Assembly (NCBI GenBank): GCA_910579395.1
Contig: CAJTUC010000002.1
Span: 171,794 to 235,793, forward strand
Length of the DNA stretch: 64,000 nucleotides
Direction of reading: 5' to 3'
DNA from: an uncultured Lachnospiraceae bacterium
GTDB taxonomy: Bacteria > Bacillota > Clostridia > Lachnospirales > Lachnospiraceae
Part shown: positions 53,307 to 62,068 of the stretch, one piece after another
Position numbering within the stretch: the first letter of the stretch is position 1
Layout: each line of letters starts with the position of its first letter
Translations under genes and position numbers: made by a program
Notes under the pieces: generated by a model
What the model was told of the DNA's origin: nothing
Databases searched by the model: none
What the model saw: only the letters and a program-made list of their open reading frames with translations

Positions 53307-54008
53307 TCAGGCCCTTGTTTCAAATTTATAGCCGACGCCCCAGATGGTGGCAATCCGCCATTTTTCGTGGTCGTTGATCTTCTCGCGGAGACGTTTGATA
53401 TGCACATCGACCGTACGGGTATCGCCGACATATTCGTATCCCCAAATCTGGTCGAGGAGCTGCTCTCTTGTAAAGACCTGATTGGGAGAAGCCGCGAGAT
53501 AATAAAGAAGTTCCAACTCTTTTGGCGGCATTTCCACTGTTTTTCCCATGTAAAGGACGGAGTAATTTGTCTGGTTGACGACAAGATCGGGATATTCTAC
53601 GCATTTGGTATCGGAAGCGCCCGATGCGGCGGCAACGGGTTTATAGCGGCGCAGGACTGCCTTGACTCTTGCGACGAGTTCTTTGGAGTCAAAAGGTTTT
53701 TCCATATAGTCATCGGCGCCGAGCTCCAGCCCTAGTACTTTGTCAAAAACCTCGCCTTTGGCGGAAAGCATGATGATGGGCAGGGAAGACTTCGTACGGA
53801 CTTCCCGGCAGACCTGATACCCGTCAATGCCGGGAAGCATCAAATCCAAGAGCATCAGGTTCGGTTCAAAACTTTTTACCGCCGCCAGAGCGGACTCCCC
53901 GTCGTTGACGATCATCGTTTCAAAACATTCTTTGGTTAAATAAAGGGAAATCAGTTCGGCGATATTGTTATCGTCGTCCACGATTAAAATTTTCTGTTTG
54001 TTTACCAT
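53307..54008 (-). CDS. OmpR/PhoB family response regulator
   Basis: A 233-aa regulator. Receiver with acidic triad DDD, phospho-acceptor Asp at about residue 55 (LMLLDLMLPGIDGY) and KPFDSKELVARV. Winged-helix domain (LTREQLLD-like VFTREQLLDQIWGYEYVGD, RTVDVHIKRLREKI, GVGYKFE). It lies 3 bases before the kinase gene and 22 bases after mutS2. Confidence 0.95.
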   Translation of the reverse strand: MVNKQKILIVDDDNNIAELISLYLTKECFETMIVNDGESALAAVKSFEPNLMLLDLMLPGIDGYQVCREVRTKSSLPIIMLSAKGEVFDKVLGLELGADDYMEKPFDSKELVARVKAVLRRYKPVAAASGASDTKCVEYPDLVVNQTNYSVLYMGKTVEMPPKELELLYYLAASPNQVFTREQLLDQIWGYEYVGDTRTVDVHIKRLREKINDHEKWRIATIWGVGYKFETRA

Positions 54009-54030
54009 TTGTCATTCCGCCTTTCCGAGT

Positions 54031-56406
54031 TTACTTGAATTCCGCAATAGTGACACCGGCATCGCCTTCTCCGTATTCACCCTGCCTATAGCTTTTGACA
54101 TATTTACAGCGGCGCAGATAATCCTGTACGGCTTTTCGCAATGCCCCCGTTCCTTTTCCGTGTACGATGCGGACGCTTGGCAGATGTGCCAGATAGGCGT
54201 CGTCCAGATATTTATCGAGGGAGGATAGCGCCTCGTCTACCGTTTTGCCGAGAAGATTGATCTCCGTTGAGATGGAATAGGATTTGGACATTTTCAGTTT
54301 GCCCGAACTGGTCCGCTGCATGGGACTTGTGGTCGTAACGGTTTCTTCTTCTAACAGGACCAGGTCATTTAGATTTACCTGGGAACGGATAATGCCGCAT
54401 TGCACGAATAACTTACCGTTTCTGTCAGGTTGGGAACTGACGATTCCCGTCAGCCCCATCGAAACGACTTTGACGCGGTCGCCGGGTTTAATCTGATTCG
54501 GCTTTAGCAGTTTATGAGTCGGTTTCTCCGGGGTCTTCAAAGACAGCTTTGCATTCTTTTCGGAAATTTTATCCCGCACTTTCTGACGTGACTGTTCCAA
54601 ATCTTTTATGGAGGAAGTTCCCGCCTTCTGGAAGGTACGGATTGCCTCGTCTGCAACTTCCTTGGCATCCTGCAGAATCTGTCTCGCTTCTTCGTTGGCT
54701 TCCCGCAGGATTCGCTCCTTTGACTGGTCGATTTTTTCCTGCTTGGATTCCAGCCGCTGTTTCAGCGATTTGATTTCCTCCTTGTAAGAGGCGATTTCCA
54801 GCCGCTCTTTTTCGATGGTAACGCGGCTGTTTTCCAGATTGGTCAGTAAATCTTCAAAACTTTCTTTATCCTCGGTAATATGCTTTTTGGCGCTTTCGAT
54901 GATAGCATCGGATAGTCCCAGTTTGGAAGAAATGGCAAAAGCATTGCTTTTCCCGGGAATACCGATCAATAGGCGGTAAGTCGGCCGCAGCGTTTCCACA
55001 TTAAATTCGCAGCAGGCATTTTCAACAAACGGCGTGGAAAGTGCGTATACTTTTAATTCACTGTAATGTGTCGTTGCCATCGTGCGGATACCGCGGGTGT
55101 GCAGGTCATCCAGAATGGCGGTGGCGAGGGCAGCGCCTTCCGTCGGGTCTGTTCCTGCCCCCAGTTCGTCGAAGAGACAGAGAGAGTCCGCATCTGCATT
55201 CTGTAAAATCGAGACGATAGAGGTCATATGAGAAGAAAAAGTCGAAAGGTTCTGCTCGATACTCTGCTCGTCTCCGATGTCTGCATAGACTTCCGTAAAA
55301 ATGGACAGTTCGGAGCGGTCAAGCGCAGGAATATGCAGACCTGCCTGCCCCATCAGGGTCAAAAGACCGACCGTTTTTAAGGAAACCGTTTTTCCGCCGG
55401 TGTTGGGGCCGGTAATGACCAATAAATCAAAATCCGTGCCAAGTTCGATGTCGATTGGAACGACCTTCTTTTTGTCCAACAGGGGATGCCGGCCTTTGCG
55501 AAGCTTCAAGCGGTGCTCCGTGTTGAAGATTGGCAAGGTTCCGTTTTCATCCATGGCAAGAGCGGCCTTGGCAAAGATAAAGTCTAGCGTTGTCATCAGC
55601 CGCTGATTTTCGGCGAGCGCATCCGTATGTTCTCCGGCCTGCGCGCTCAGATCGGCAAGAATCGTTTCTATTTCTTCTTTTTCTTTTAAGTCAAGTTCTT
55701 TCAGTTCATTATTGAGCGATACAACGGCAGCCGGTTCGATGAAAAAAGTTGAACCGGTAGAGGACTGGTCGTGTACCATGCCCGGAACCTGCCCTTTGTA
55801 CTCAGCTTTAACCGGAATGCAGTATCGGTCATTCCGCATGGTGACAACGGCATCCTGCAGATATGTTCGGTAAGAGCCGTTTACCATAGAGGTGAGCTGG
55901 GAATGAATCTTATCATTGGTGAGTGTTTTTTTCCGGCGGATGTGCTTTAATGCCGGGCTTGCGTCGTCCGCGATTTCTTCTTCCGATAAAATACACCTGC
56001 GGATCTCATTGGCCAGATTTGTCAAAGGCTCCAGGCCGTTAAAGTATTCATCCAGTGAATCGCCGGGAGCATCTTCTCTGTCATTTCTGCCATATGCTTT
56101 GACTCTGCCCGTATTTTCCAGCATGGCGGCAATCTGCAGAAGTTCCGCCGAGGAAAGTGCACTTCCTACTTCCATCGATTTAATGCACCAGCTTAAATCT
56201 TTATTTCCGCCAAAGGAAGTGGACCCTTTTTTAAAAAGGCGGCTCAGTGCATCGGAAGTTTCTCGCTGGGCGTGTTCGATTTCTTCCAGTGCGGTCATTG
56301 GCTGTAAATCCCGGCAGAGTTTCCTTCCCGGTTCGGAAGTCGCCTTATCGGTCAGGCGGTCGATAATCTTGTTGTATTCTAAAATTTGTAATGCTTTATT
56401 GTTCAT
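54031..56406 (-). CDS. mutS2: MutS2 family ATPase/endonuclease
   Basis: A 791-aa protein of about usual length. MutS-like core and clamp, ATPase with Walker A ITGPNTGGKTVSLKTVGLL near residue 335 and Walker B LCLFDELGAGTDPTEGAAL, a long coiled coil (about 510-620), a KOW-like region, and the C-terminal Smr nuclease domain (VRIVHGKGTGALRKAVQDYL). Suppresses homologous recombination and, in Bacillus, rescues collided ribosomes. First gene of the operon with the two-component pair. Confidence 0.96.
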   Translation of the reverse strand: MNNKALQILEYNKIIDRLTDKATSEPGRKLCRDLQPMTALEEIEHAQRETSDALSRLFKKGSTSFGGNKDLSWCIKSMEVGSALSSAELLQIAAMLENTGRVKAYGRNDREDAPGDSLDEYFNGLEPLTNLANEIRRCILSEEEIADDASPALKHIRRKKTLTNDKIHSQLTSMVNGSYRTYLQDAVVTMRNDRYCIPVKAEYKGQVPGMVHDQSSTGSTFFIEPAAVVSLNNELKELDLKEKEEIETILADLSAQAGEHTDALAENQRLMTTLDFIFAKAALAMDENGTLPIFNTEHRLKLRKGRHPLLDKKKVVPIDIELGTDFDLLVITGPNTGGKTVSLKTVGLLTLMGQAGLHIPALDRSELSIFTEVYADIGDEQSIEQNLSTFSSHMTSIVSILQNADADSLCLFDELGAGTDPTEGAALATAILDDLHTRGIRTMATTHYSELKVYALSTPFVENACCEFNVETLRPTYRLLIGIPGKSNAFAISSKLGLSDAIIESAKKHITEDKESFEDLLTNLENSRVTIEKERLEIASYKEEIKSLKQRLESKQEKIDQSKERILREANEEARQILQDAKEVADEAIRTFQKAGTSSIKDLEQSRQKVRDKISEKNAKLSLKTPEKPTHKLLKPNQIKPGDRVKVVSMGLTGIVSSQPDRNGKLFVQCGIIRSQVNLNDLVLLEEETVTTTSPMQRTSSGKLKMSKSYSISTEINLLGKTVDEALSSLDKYLDDAYLAHLPSVRIVHGKGTGALRKAVQDYLRRCKYVKSYRQGEYGEGDAGVTIAEFK

Positions 56407-56611
56407 GATGAGACCTCATTATTTGTGTGGAAATTGTTTTGTAATGGTGCTATTATCTGGCGGGGAGTAAAAGCGTATTGGCGATAGAAACCTGTTTTAT
56501 CGGCTTCCGTCCTCATACCGGATAATTGAACCGTTATGCCGTTTCAGAAATATCATACCATAAAGGTTGTAAATTTACTATGAAAAAGATATACTTAGAC
56601 ATATCTGGATT

Positions 56612-56675
56612 GGTGCCAGCACGCTTTTGGCGTCACCCAAAGTTCGCAGGTTGAGAGAAAGGCATGGTTATTAGT
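56612..56675 (+). repeat. Recurrent leader cassette before the HtrA-like gene
   Basis: GGTGCCAGCACGC / GCGTCACCC hairpin, then CAAAGTTCGCAGGTTGAGAG, AAAGG and CATGGTTATTAGT up to ATG 56676. Almost identical to 15738-15804 although the downstream genes are unrelated. Confidence 0.75.
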
Positions 56676-58049
56676 ATGGCGGAGGAGCATGGAAAGAAAG
56701 TGGAAGGCGACAGCGCGGAAGAGGTAAAGGAGCAGGCGGAATATACGCCCTCGGTGCAGTCGGATTTTCTGCGGGAGAAAATGAAACAGCGGCCGGTCAA
56801 TAAGAGAAAACTGCTGCGTAGAACGATTATTACGGCGGTTATGGCGGTCGTATTTGGCATTGTGGCGTGTCTTACTTTTTTGATTCTGGAACCGGTCATC
56901 AACAACTGGCTTTATCCGCCGGAAGAGGCAAAAGAAGTACAGTTTCCGGAAGAGACGATCACGGAAGAGATGAACCCGGAAGATATGCTGACAGTAGATG
57001 AGCCGGAGGAAGAAGTGCCGCCGATAGAACTGGTAGATGAACAGATTCAGGAATTGCTCTCGCAGGTAAGGTTTGGTCTGGAAGAATACGGGAATGTATA
57101 TGATGAACTTTCGGCGCTGGCCCAGGATATCAGCCGGGCTATTGTGACTGTGACAGGCGTTATCTCTGATGTGGACTGGTTCAATAATATATATGAGAGT
57201 GAGGCGGTTGCATCGGGGGTGATCGTCGCCAATAACGAGCAGTCAATGTTGATTCTTGTTAATATGAAGAATATTAAAGATGCGGAAAAAATTGTTGTGA
57301 CTTTTTGCGACCAGACACAGACGGTTGCAAGACTGGTGCAGAAAGATGCTTCCACGGGATTTGCCATATTGTCGGTATCCCTGATGACGATAGGGGAAAA
57401 GACGATGGATGTTATCACCATTGCGACGCTCGGAAGTTCCAATACGGGAAATCTGCCGGGCACACCGGTCATGGCACTGGGAAGTCCGATGGGAACAAGC
57501 GGTTCAGTCTGTTATGGCATTATTACATCTTCCAGTACGGTGATCGATCAGGTGGATTCCGCGTATAAACTCATGTCTACGGATATGTACGGGAGCAAAA
57601 ATGCAACGGGCGTGCTCGTGGATTTGAAAGGAATGGTAATTGGGATTATCGATAATTCTTATAATAGCAGTGACAGAGGAAATCTGATCTCTGCTTATGG
57701 CATTTCGGAACTGAAAAGAACCATTGCCAAAATGTCGAATAACCAGTATCGGGCCTATCTTGGAATTCACGGAGCAGATGTGCCGCTGGAAGCAATTCTG
57801 GAATCCGATGTGCCGCGCGGCGCTTATATTAAAGAAATTGAGATGGATTCCCCGGCAATGACGGCAGGCATTCAGAGCGGGGATGTCATCGTTCAGATAA
57901 ACGATACGGAAATTGCCACTTACAGCGAACTGCTGAATGAGCTTTATAATTCCTCACCGGATGATGTTGTTACCATAACCCTGATGCGACAGGGAATCGA
58001 TTCTTTTCAGGAGATGAAGGTTACGGTTACATTAGCAAGAAGAGAATAA
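56676..58049 (+). CDS. HtrA-like protein with PDZ domain and lost catalytic triad
   Basis: A 457-aa membrane-anchored protein. Cytoplasmic N-terminus, one membrane segment (about 45-72), an acidic linker, a trypsin-like fold at about 150-345 and a PDZ domain at about 360-455 (SPAMTAGIQSGDVIVQINDTEI). Aligned by eye with HtrA/DegP, the His position of ILTNxHV reads ILVNMKN, the Asp of DLAVLK reads GFAILS, and the GNSGGPL serine loop reads KNATGVL. All three catalytic residues appear replaced, so it is probably a non-proteolytic scaffold or sensor. ATG 56676 is chosen; 56664 would add MVIS from the leader cassette. Confidence 0.85.
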   Translation: MAEEHGKKVEGDSAEEVKEQAEYTPSVQSDFLREKMKQRPVNKRKLLRRTIITAVMAVVFGIVACLTFLILEPVINNWLYPPEEAKEVQFPEETITEEMNPEDMLTVDEPEEEVPPIELVDEQIQELLSQVRFGLEEYGNVYDELSALAQDISRAIVTVTGVISDVDWFNNIYESEAVASGVIVANNEQSMLILVNMKNIKDAEKIVVTFCDQTQTVARLVQKDASTGFAILSVSLMTIGEKTMDVITIATLGSSNTGNLPGTPVMALGSPMGTSGSVCYGIITSSSTVIDQVDSAYKLMSTDMYGSKNATGVLVDLKGMVIGIIDNSYNSSDRGNLISAYGISELKRTIAKMSNNQYRAYLGIHGADVPLEAILESDVPRGAYIKEIEMDSPAMTAGIQSGDVIVQINDTEIATYSELLNELYNSSPDDVVTITLMRQGIDSFQEMKVTVTLARRE

Positions 58050-58199
58050 TGTGAAGAGAAGTTCTAAGGCTCATACAGCTAAAGCCTGGTTCCCAGGCTT
58101 GGCTGTTTCGCAAAGTCAGCGTAGCTGACTTGGAACTTCTACGACTTGCGCAGCAAGTCTTCTTCACACCGAAGAATGCCCAAAATCCGAGCATTCTTC
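58050..58199 (+). repeat. Modular three-way-junction repeat, copy K
   Basis: Outer stem TGTGAAGA (58050-58057) / TCTTCACA (58161-58168). Arm 1: AGAAGTTCT / GGAACTTCT, enlarged by two inner hairpins, AAGCCTGG-ttc-CCAGGCTT and AAGTCAGC-gta-GCTGACTT. Arm 2 is GACTTGC-gca-GCAAGTC, changed on both sides relative to other copies. Then a GAAGAATGCC / GGCATTCTTC-like hairpin at 58171-58199. It starts directly after the HtrA-like stop codon. Confidence 0.87.
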
Positions 58200-58232
58200 C
58201 AAATAAATGAAAGTAAATAAAAGGAGGAGATC

Positions 58233-59177
58233 ATGAAATATATTAAGGATTATAAAGAGGGAGACAGGATTTCGGATATTTATCTGTGTAAGCATAAGCA
58301 GTCTGCGGTGACGAAAAATGGGAAGCCTTATGATAATGTTATTCTGCAGGATAAGACAGGAACGCTTGATGCGAAGATATGGGACCCGCACAGTGCCGGA
58401 ATCGAGGAATTTGATTCGCTGGATTACATAGAAGTCTATGGTGATGTCAATAATTTTCAGGGGGCTCTGCAGGTTAATGTAAAAAGAGTCAGATGCTGCC
58501 GGGAAGGGGAGTATGATCCGGCTGATTATCTTCCGGTCAGCAGTAAAGACATCGATACAATGAAGAAAGAATTGCTTGGATTTATCGACAGCATCCAGAA
58601 TCACTATTTAAAAACGCTTTTGCAGGCATTGTTTATAAAAGATGAAAAATTCATGAAAGCATTTTCACAATCGTCCGCTGCGAAGACCGTTCATCATGGT
58701 TTTGTGGGGGGGCTGCTTGAACATACGCTGAGCGTGACAAAGATGTGCAATTTTTATTGTACCCAATATCCGCTTTTGAACAGAGATTTGCTTCTTAGTG
58801 CGGCGCTCTGCCATGATATCGGAAAGACGCAGGAGATTTCTCCTTTTCCCCAAAATGATTATACCGATGACGGACAATTTTTAGGACATATTGTTATCGG
58901 CGTGGAACTGGTGGGAGAAAAAATCCGTGATATCGAAGGTTTTCCGAAGATTTTGGCGAGCGAGTTAAAACACTGTATTTTATCCCATCATGGAGAATAT
59001 GAATTCGGTTCTCCAAAGAAGCCTGCGATCATGGAAGCAATGGCATTATATTTTGCGGATAATACGGATGCCAAGATGCAGACGTTTACGGAATTATTCA
59101 ATAAAACGACGGAGACAGGATGGCTTGGCTATAACAGGCTGTTTGAGTCCAATGTGATGAAGACCAGGACGGAATAG
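58233..59177 (+). CDS. yhaM: 3'-5' exoribonuclease YhaM-like
   Basis: A 314-aa protein. N-terminal OB-fold nucleic-acid-binding domain (about 1-95: VILQDKTGTLDAKIWDPHSA, YIEVYGDVNNFQGALQVNV) and HD-type hydrolase domain (VHHGFVGGLLEHTLSV, CHDIGKTQEI, LKHCILSHHGEYEFGSPKKP). Role in RNA/ssDNA turnover by family knowledge. RBS AAGGAGG is perfect. The stop TAG runs straight into repeat copy L. Confidence 0.93.
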   Translation: MKYIKDYKEGDRISDIYLCKHKQSAVTKNGKPYDNVILQDKTGTLDAKIWDPHSAGIEEFDSLDYIEVYGDVNNFQGALQVNVKRVRCCREGEYDPADYLPVSSKDIDTMKKELLGFIDSIQNHYLKTLLQALFIKDEKFMKAFSQSSAAKTVHHGFVGGLLEHTLSVTKMCNFYCTQYPLLNRDLLLSAALCHDIGKTQEISPFPQNDYTDDGQFLGHIVIGVELVGEKIRDIEGFPKILASELKHCILSHHGEYEFGSPKKPAIMEAMALYFADNTDAKMQTFTELFNKTTETGWLGYNRLFESNVMKTRTE

Positions 59178-59390
59178 CGTGAGAAGAATTTCTAGAGCTC
59201 ACAGCAAAGGCTGTTTCGCTAAGAAGTTCTACGATTTGCCGAAGGCAAATCTTTCTTACGCTGGAGAATGCCTAAAAAGCGGCATTCTCCCTGACAAACT
59301 TGTTTGTCTTGAGATTTTGAGATTCCGCAAAGCGGAATCATGGAGGTTAGCGTGAGAAGAATGCTGTGAAAAACCGGCATTCTTCACCTT
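59177..59390 (+). repeat. Modular three-way-junction repeat, copy L, with extra hairpins
   Basis: Outer stem GCGTGAGAA (59177-59185) / TTCTTACGC (59253-59261), one G-U. Arm 1: AGAATTTCT / AGAAGTTCT, one G-U. Arm 2: GATTTGCC-gaa-GGCAAATC. Then GGAGAATGCC / GGCATTCTCC (59263-59290), GACAAAC-tt-GTTTGTC (59292-59307), GATTCCGC-aaa-GCGGAATC (59320-59338), the linker ATGGAGGTTA, and a further GAAGAATGC / GGCATTCTTC hairpin. Over 160 bases it is almost identical to copy G. The final CATGGAGG gives the RBS of the next gene. Confidence 0.88.
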
Positions 59391-59420
59391 GGCTCAGTGG
59401 CATGGAGGAAACGCAATAAA

Positions 59421-60926
59421 ATGGAATATCGGAAAAATGATGTGGTGACGATACAGATTAACGATATCGGCAATGATGGTGAAGGAATCGGCAAAATTGA
59501 TGGTTACACGCTGTTTGTCAAAGATGCAGTCATTGGCGATTTTGTTGAGGCGAAGATTACTAAGGTAAAAAAGAATTACGGATATGCGAGAGTGGAAAGG
59601 GTCATTACCCCTTCTTCTTTTCGTGTTGAGCCGAGATGTGCTTATCACAGGCAATGCGGGGGCTGTCAGATTCAGGCGATGGATTATGAAAGACAGCTTC
59701 TTTTTAAGGAGCAGAAAATCAGAAATAATCTGATTCGTATCGGCGGCTTTGAAGCGGCGCTGCTTGACGAGATTATGGAGCCGATCGTCGGTATGGAAAA
59801 CCCGTGGCACTATCGAAATAAGGCGCAGTTTCCGGTAGGATATGATAAAAAGGAAAATCTGATTACAGGATTTTATGCAGGCCGTACGCATGATATTATT
59901 CCCAATACGGACTGTCTTCTGGGCGCCGCTGAAAATAAACAGATATTGGAAGCGGTGCTTTCTTATATGAGAGAGAACGGTGTCTTAGCGTATCGGGAGC
60001 AGACCGGAAAGGGACTGGTGCGCCATATCCTGATTCGGACGGGATTTGCTTCCGGAGAAGTTATGGTATGTCTGGTCATCAATGGAAGAAAGCTGCCGGC
60101 GGAAGAGGAACTTGTGAAAAGGTTGATGGGGATTTCTCTAACAGGGATTGGGGCTGTTTCCCTGAATGAGACAGATAGGCTGCGGGGAGATGCCGGAGAA
60201 AAAGCGGAAGCAGAAAATGTTGCCCAAAAGCGGATTGTGAGCATATCCGTCAGCGTAAATACGGAAAGAACCAATGTTATTATGGGAAAAGAGATTCGGG
60301 TATTGTGGGGCAGGGGTTATATTGAGGACAGTATCCGGGTTTTGGGGGCAGCAGAGGAAAGCCGGATAAAATTTCACATTTCACCTCTTTCTTTTTATCA
60401 GGTCAATCCGCTTCAAACGGAAAAGCTGTACAGCCTTGCGCTCGCTTATGCGGGCCTGACCGGAAGAGAAACAGTGTGGGATTTATATTGTGGAATCGGA
60501 ACCATTTCACTTTTTCTCGCGAAGTATGCAAAAAAGGTGTATGGGGTGGAAATCATTCCGCAGGCAATCGAAGATGCCAGGGAAAATGCGCGTATTAACG
60601 GTATCAATAACGCGGAATTTTATGTGGGAAAGGCGGAGGAGGTTCTGCCGGAGAAATACGAGAAGGAAGCAGTCAGGGCAGATGTGATCGTGGTAGATCC
60701 GCCGAGAAAGGGCTGCGATGACAGGTGCCTTGAGACGATGCTCGCGATGAAGCCGAAGCGGATTGTGTATGTGAGCTGTGATTCGGCGACATTGGCGAGG
60801 GACTTGCGGGTGCTGGTGGATGGCGGGTATGAGGTGAAGAAAGTGCGTGGAGTGGACCAGTTTGGGGGGACGGTGCATGTGGAGGTAGTAATAATGATGC
60901 AGTATTGTGGAAAAAAGAAGAATTAG
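59421..60926 (+). CDS. 23S rRNA (uracil-C5)-methyltransferase, RlmD/RumA type
   Basis: A 501-aa SAM-dependent RNA methyltransferase. N-terminal TRAM domain (about 1-60), iron-sulfur cysteines (CAYHRQCGGCQIQ plus a later Cys), Rossmann motif WDLYCGIGTISLFLAKYAKK, and the catalytic DPPRKGCD and VYVSCDSATLARDL motifs. ATG 59421 begins the TRAM domain; GGAGG at 59404-59408 derives from the repeat linker. After its stop the sequence changes to mobile-element remnants. Confidence 0.94.
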   Translation: MEYRKNDVVTIQINDIGNDGEGIGKIDGYTLFVKDAVIGDFVEAKITKVKKNYGYARVERVITPSSFRVEPRCAYHRQCGGCQIQAMDYERQLLFKEQKIRNNLIRIGGFEAALLDEIMEPIVGMENPWHYRNKAQFPVGYDKKENLITGFYAGRTHDIIPNTDCLLGAAENKQILEAVLSYMRENGVLAYREQTGKGLVRHILIRTGFASGEVMVCLVINGRKLPAEEELVKRLMGISLTGIGAVSLNETDRLRGDAGEKAEAENVAQKRIVSISVSVNTERTNVIMGKEIRVLWGRGYIEDSIRVLGAAEESRIKFHISPLSFYQVNPLQTEKLYSLALAYAGLTGRETVWDLYCGIGTISLFLAKYAKKVYGVEIIPQAIEDARENARINGINNAEFYVGKAEEVLPEKYEKEAVRADVIVVDPPRKGCDDRCLETMLAMKPKRIVYVSCDSATLARDLRVLVDGGYEVKKVRGVDQFGGTVHVEVVIMMQYCGKKKN

Positions 60927-61165
60927 GGGGGGGTCTAAACCACAAGATGTTGTGGTTTGAGGGCAAAAATTGGAGTGAAAATCGACCAGTTTTTGCCCTA
61001 TTTTTTTGCCCGTTTTTATAGATGCATAGTGCTTGCCCAAAGGCATGCACGATCCAAAATCGGTTTTGGGGACGATTTAGGGATATTTTTAGGAATGGAA
61101 GGAGGTAAAGGGTACGGGAAGAGATTCCCAGTGAAGAGCCAGAGGAAGGAATGCAGAAAACATGT

Positions 61166-61206
61166 AAGGCGGTGCCTATTTGAAAATAAATAGGTACCGT
61201 CTTTTT
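61166..61206 (+). terminator. Hairpin with T-run upstream of the element scar
   Basis: AAGGCGGTGCCTATTT / AAATAGGTACCGTCTT (two wobbles or mismatches) followed by TTT. The 240 bases before it (60927-61165) contain an inverted repeat around ACCACAAGATGTTGTGGT and GGGCAAAAA..TTTTTGCCC but no gene. Confidence 0.6.
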
Positions 61207-61225
61207 AACAGAACAGGAGGCAGGA

Positions 61226-61399
61226 ATGGAAAACGCAGGAAAAGAAAACTTTGAATTGGCCATGCTGGATGACTATATGGTGCTTTACACCGGCAGCAGG
61301 ATAGACAGGAACACCGTGCCTGAAAATTTGTTCTGCTATGATGTGCGGCATGATGATGACTGTCAGGGGATTGCCTGTGAGAAGAGATGGTTGCCCTGA
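61226..61399 (+). pseudogene. Truncated LPD28-like protein gene
   Basis: 57 codons behind a good RBS (CAGGAGG): MENAGKENFELAMLDDYMVL, then YTGSRIDRNTVPENLFCYDV and HDDDCQGIACE. This is the N-terminal start of the LPD28-type protein common on conjugative elements of Lachnospiraceae. After ACE the sequence switches to the recombinase fragment and stops in this frame. Confidence 0.7.
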
Positions 61400-61710
61400 T
61401 CGCGGAGAACGCCAAGACCGGTGCCTATATGCAGGAGTTCGATGAACGCTACCGCAGGATCGCTGAAGAGATCAATGCCCTGAAAGAAGAACGGGCGGAG
61501 GCAGGGAAAAAGAAAAAGCTGGCGGAAAACTATGAACAGCGGGTGAAAGACATGGACACCTTCCTAAACGGAAACAGCGGGCAGATACCGGAATTTGATA
61601 ACGACCTTGTCAGACGGCTGGTTGCAAGTATCAAAGTAATCTCGGCAGACAGGATACAGATACAGTTCCAGTCCGGCATTGTCATGGAGCAGGAGATCGG
61701 GAATGAGTAA
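61387..61710 (+). pseudogene. C-terminal fragment of a large serine recombinase
   Basis: 107 codons matching the C-terminal coiled-coil end of Tn-type large serine site-specific recombinases (VALIAENAKTGAYMQEFDER, KKLAENYEQRVKDMDTFL, LVRRLVASIKVISADRIQIQ). The catalytic N-terminal resolvase domain is absent. The frame is joined to the LPD28 remnant, evidence of a deletion between two genes of a former integrative element. Confidence 0.8.
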
Positions 61711-61767
61711 AACAGGGCAGGGATGACAACAGAATAAAAGCGTTGTTCCTGCCGGTCTGCGGTAAGA

Positions 61768-61799
61768 ATAAAATGCCCGTCAGGGACGGGTGTTTTATT
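61768..61799. terminator. Terminator of the recombinase remnant
   Basis: ATAAAATGCCCGTC-agg-GACGGGTGTTTTAT, A/T-flanked on both sides, so it may act in both directions. Confidence 0.8.
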
Positions 61800-61911
61800 G
61801 TTGGCGCAGGAAGAGATATGAATCGGAGAAAAATTGGATATGCAGAGATGATAAATGAGAAGTACTTTAAAAAATTTATTTAGACATGTTGAGAATGTAA
61901 ACAGGAAGAAA

Positions 61912-61961
61912 GAACAAATGTTCTAAAACATATTTACAGTATCTTGCAATTCTGATAGAAT
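61912..61961 (+). promoter_or_regulatory. LexA-like box and promoter of the FRG gene
   Basis: GAACAAATGTTC at 61912-61923 fits the Firmicutes LexA core GAAC-N4-GTTC. A promoter follows: TTTACA at 61933-61938, 17-base spacer with TG at -15, TAGAAT at 61956-61961. The box lies 9 bases upstream of the -35, not over it, so repression by LexA is a hypothesis. The rest of 61800-62068 is AT-rich without a gene. Confidence 0.5.
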
Positions 61962-62068
61962 ATATTATTAAGCAAGCATGGTAATAAAACAAGTATAAAT
62001 GCTTCTATAGAAGGTATGAAAGTATTATTTCAAAATTATAAGATGTTAAAACAAACGAGGATTATAAA

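Noticed and set aside
56676..58049. Active DegP/HtrA protease
   Set aside because: His, Asp and Ser positions all appear substituted; annotated as a pseudoprotease.
61387..61710. Functional site-specific recombinase
   Set aside because: Only the C-terminal coiled coil is present; the resolvase catalytic domain is missing.
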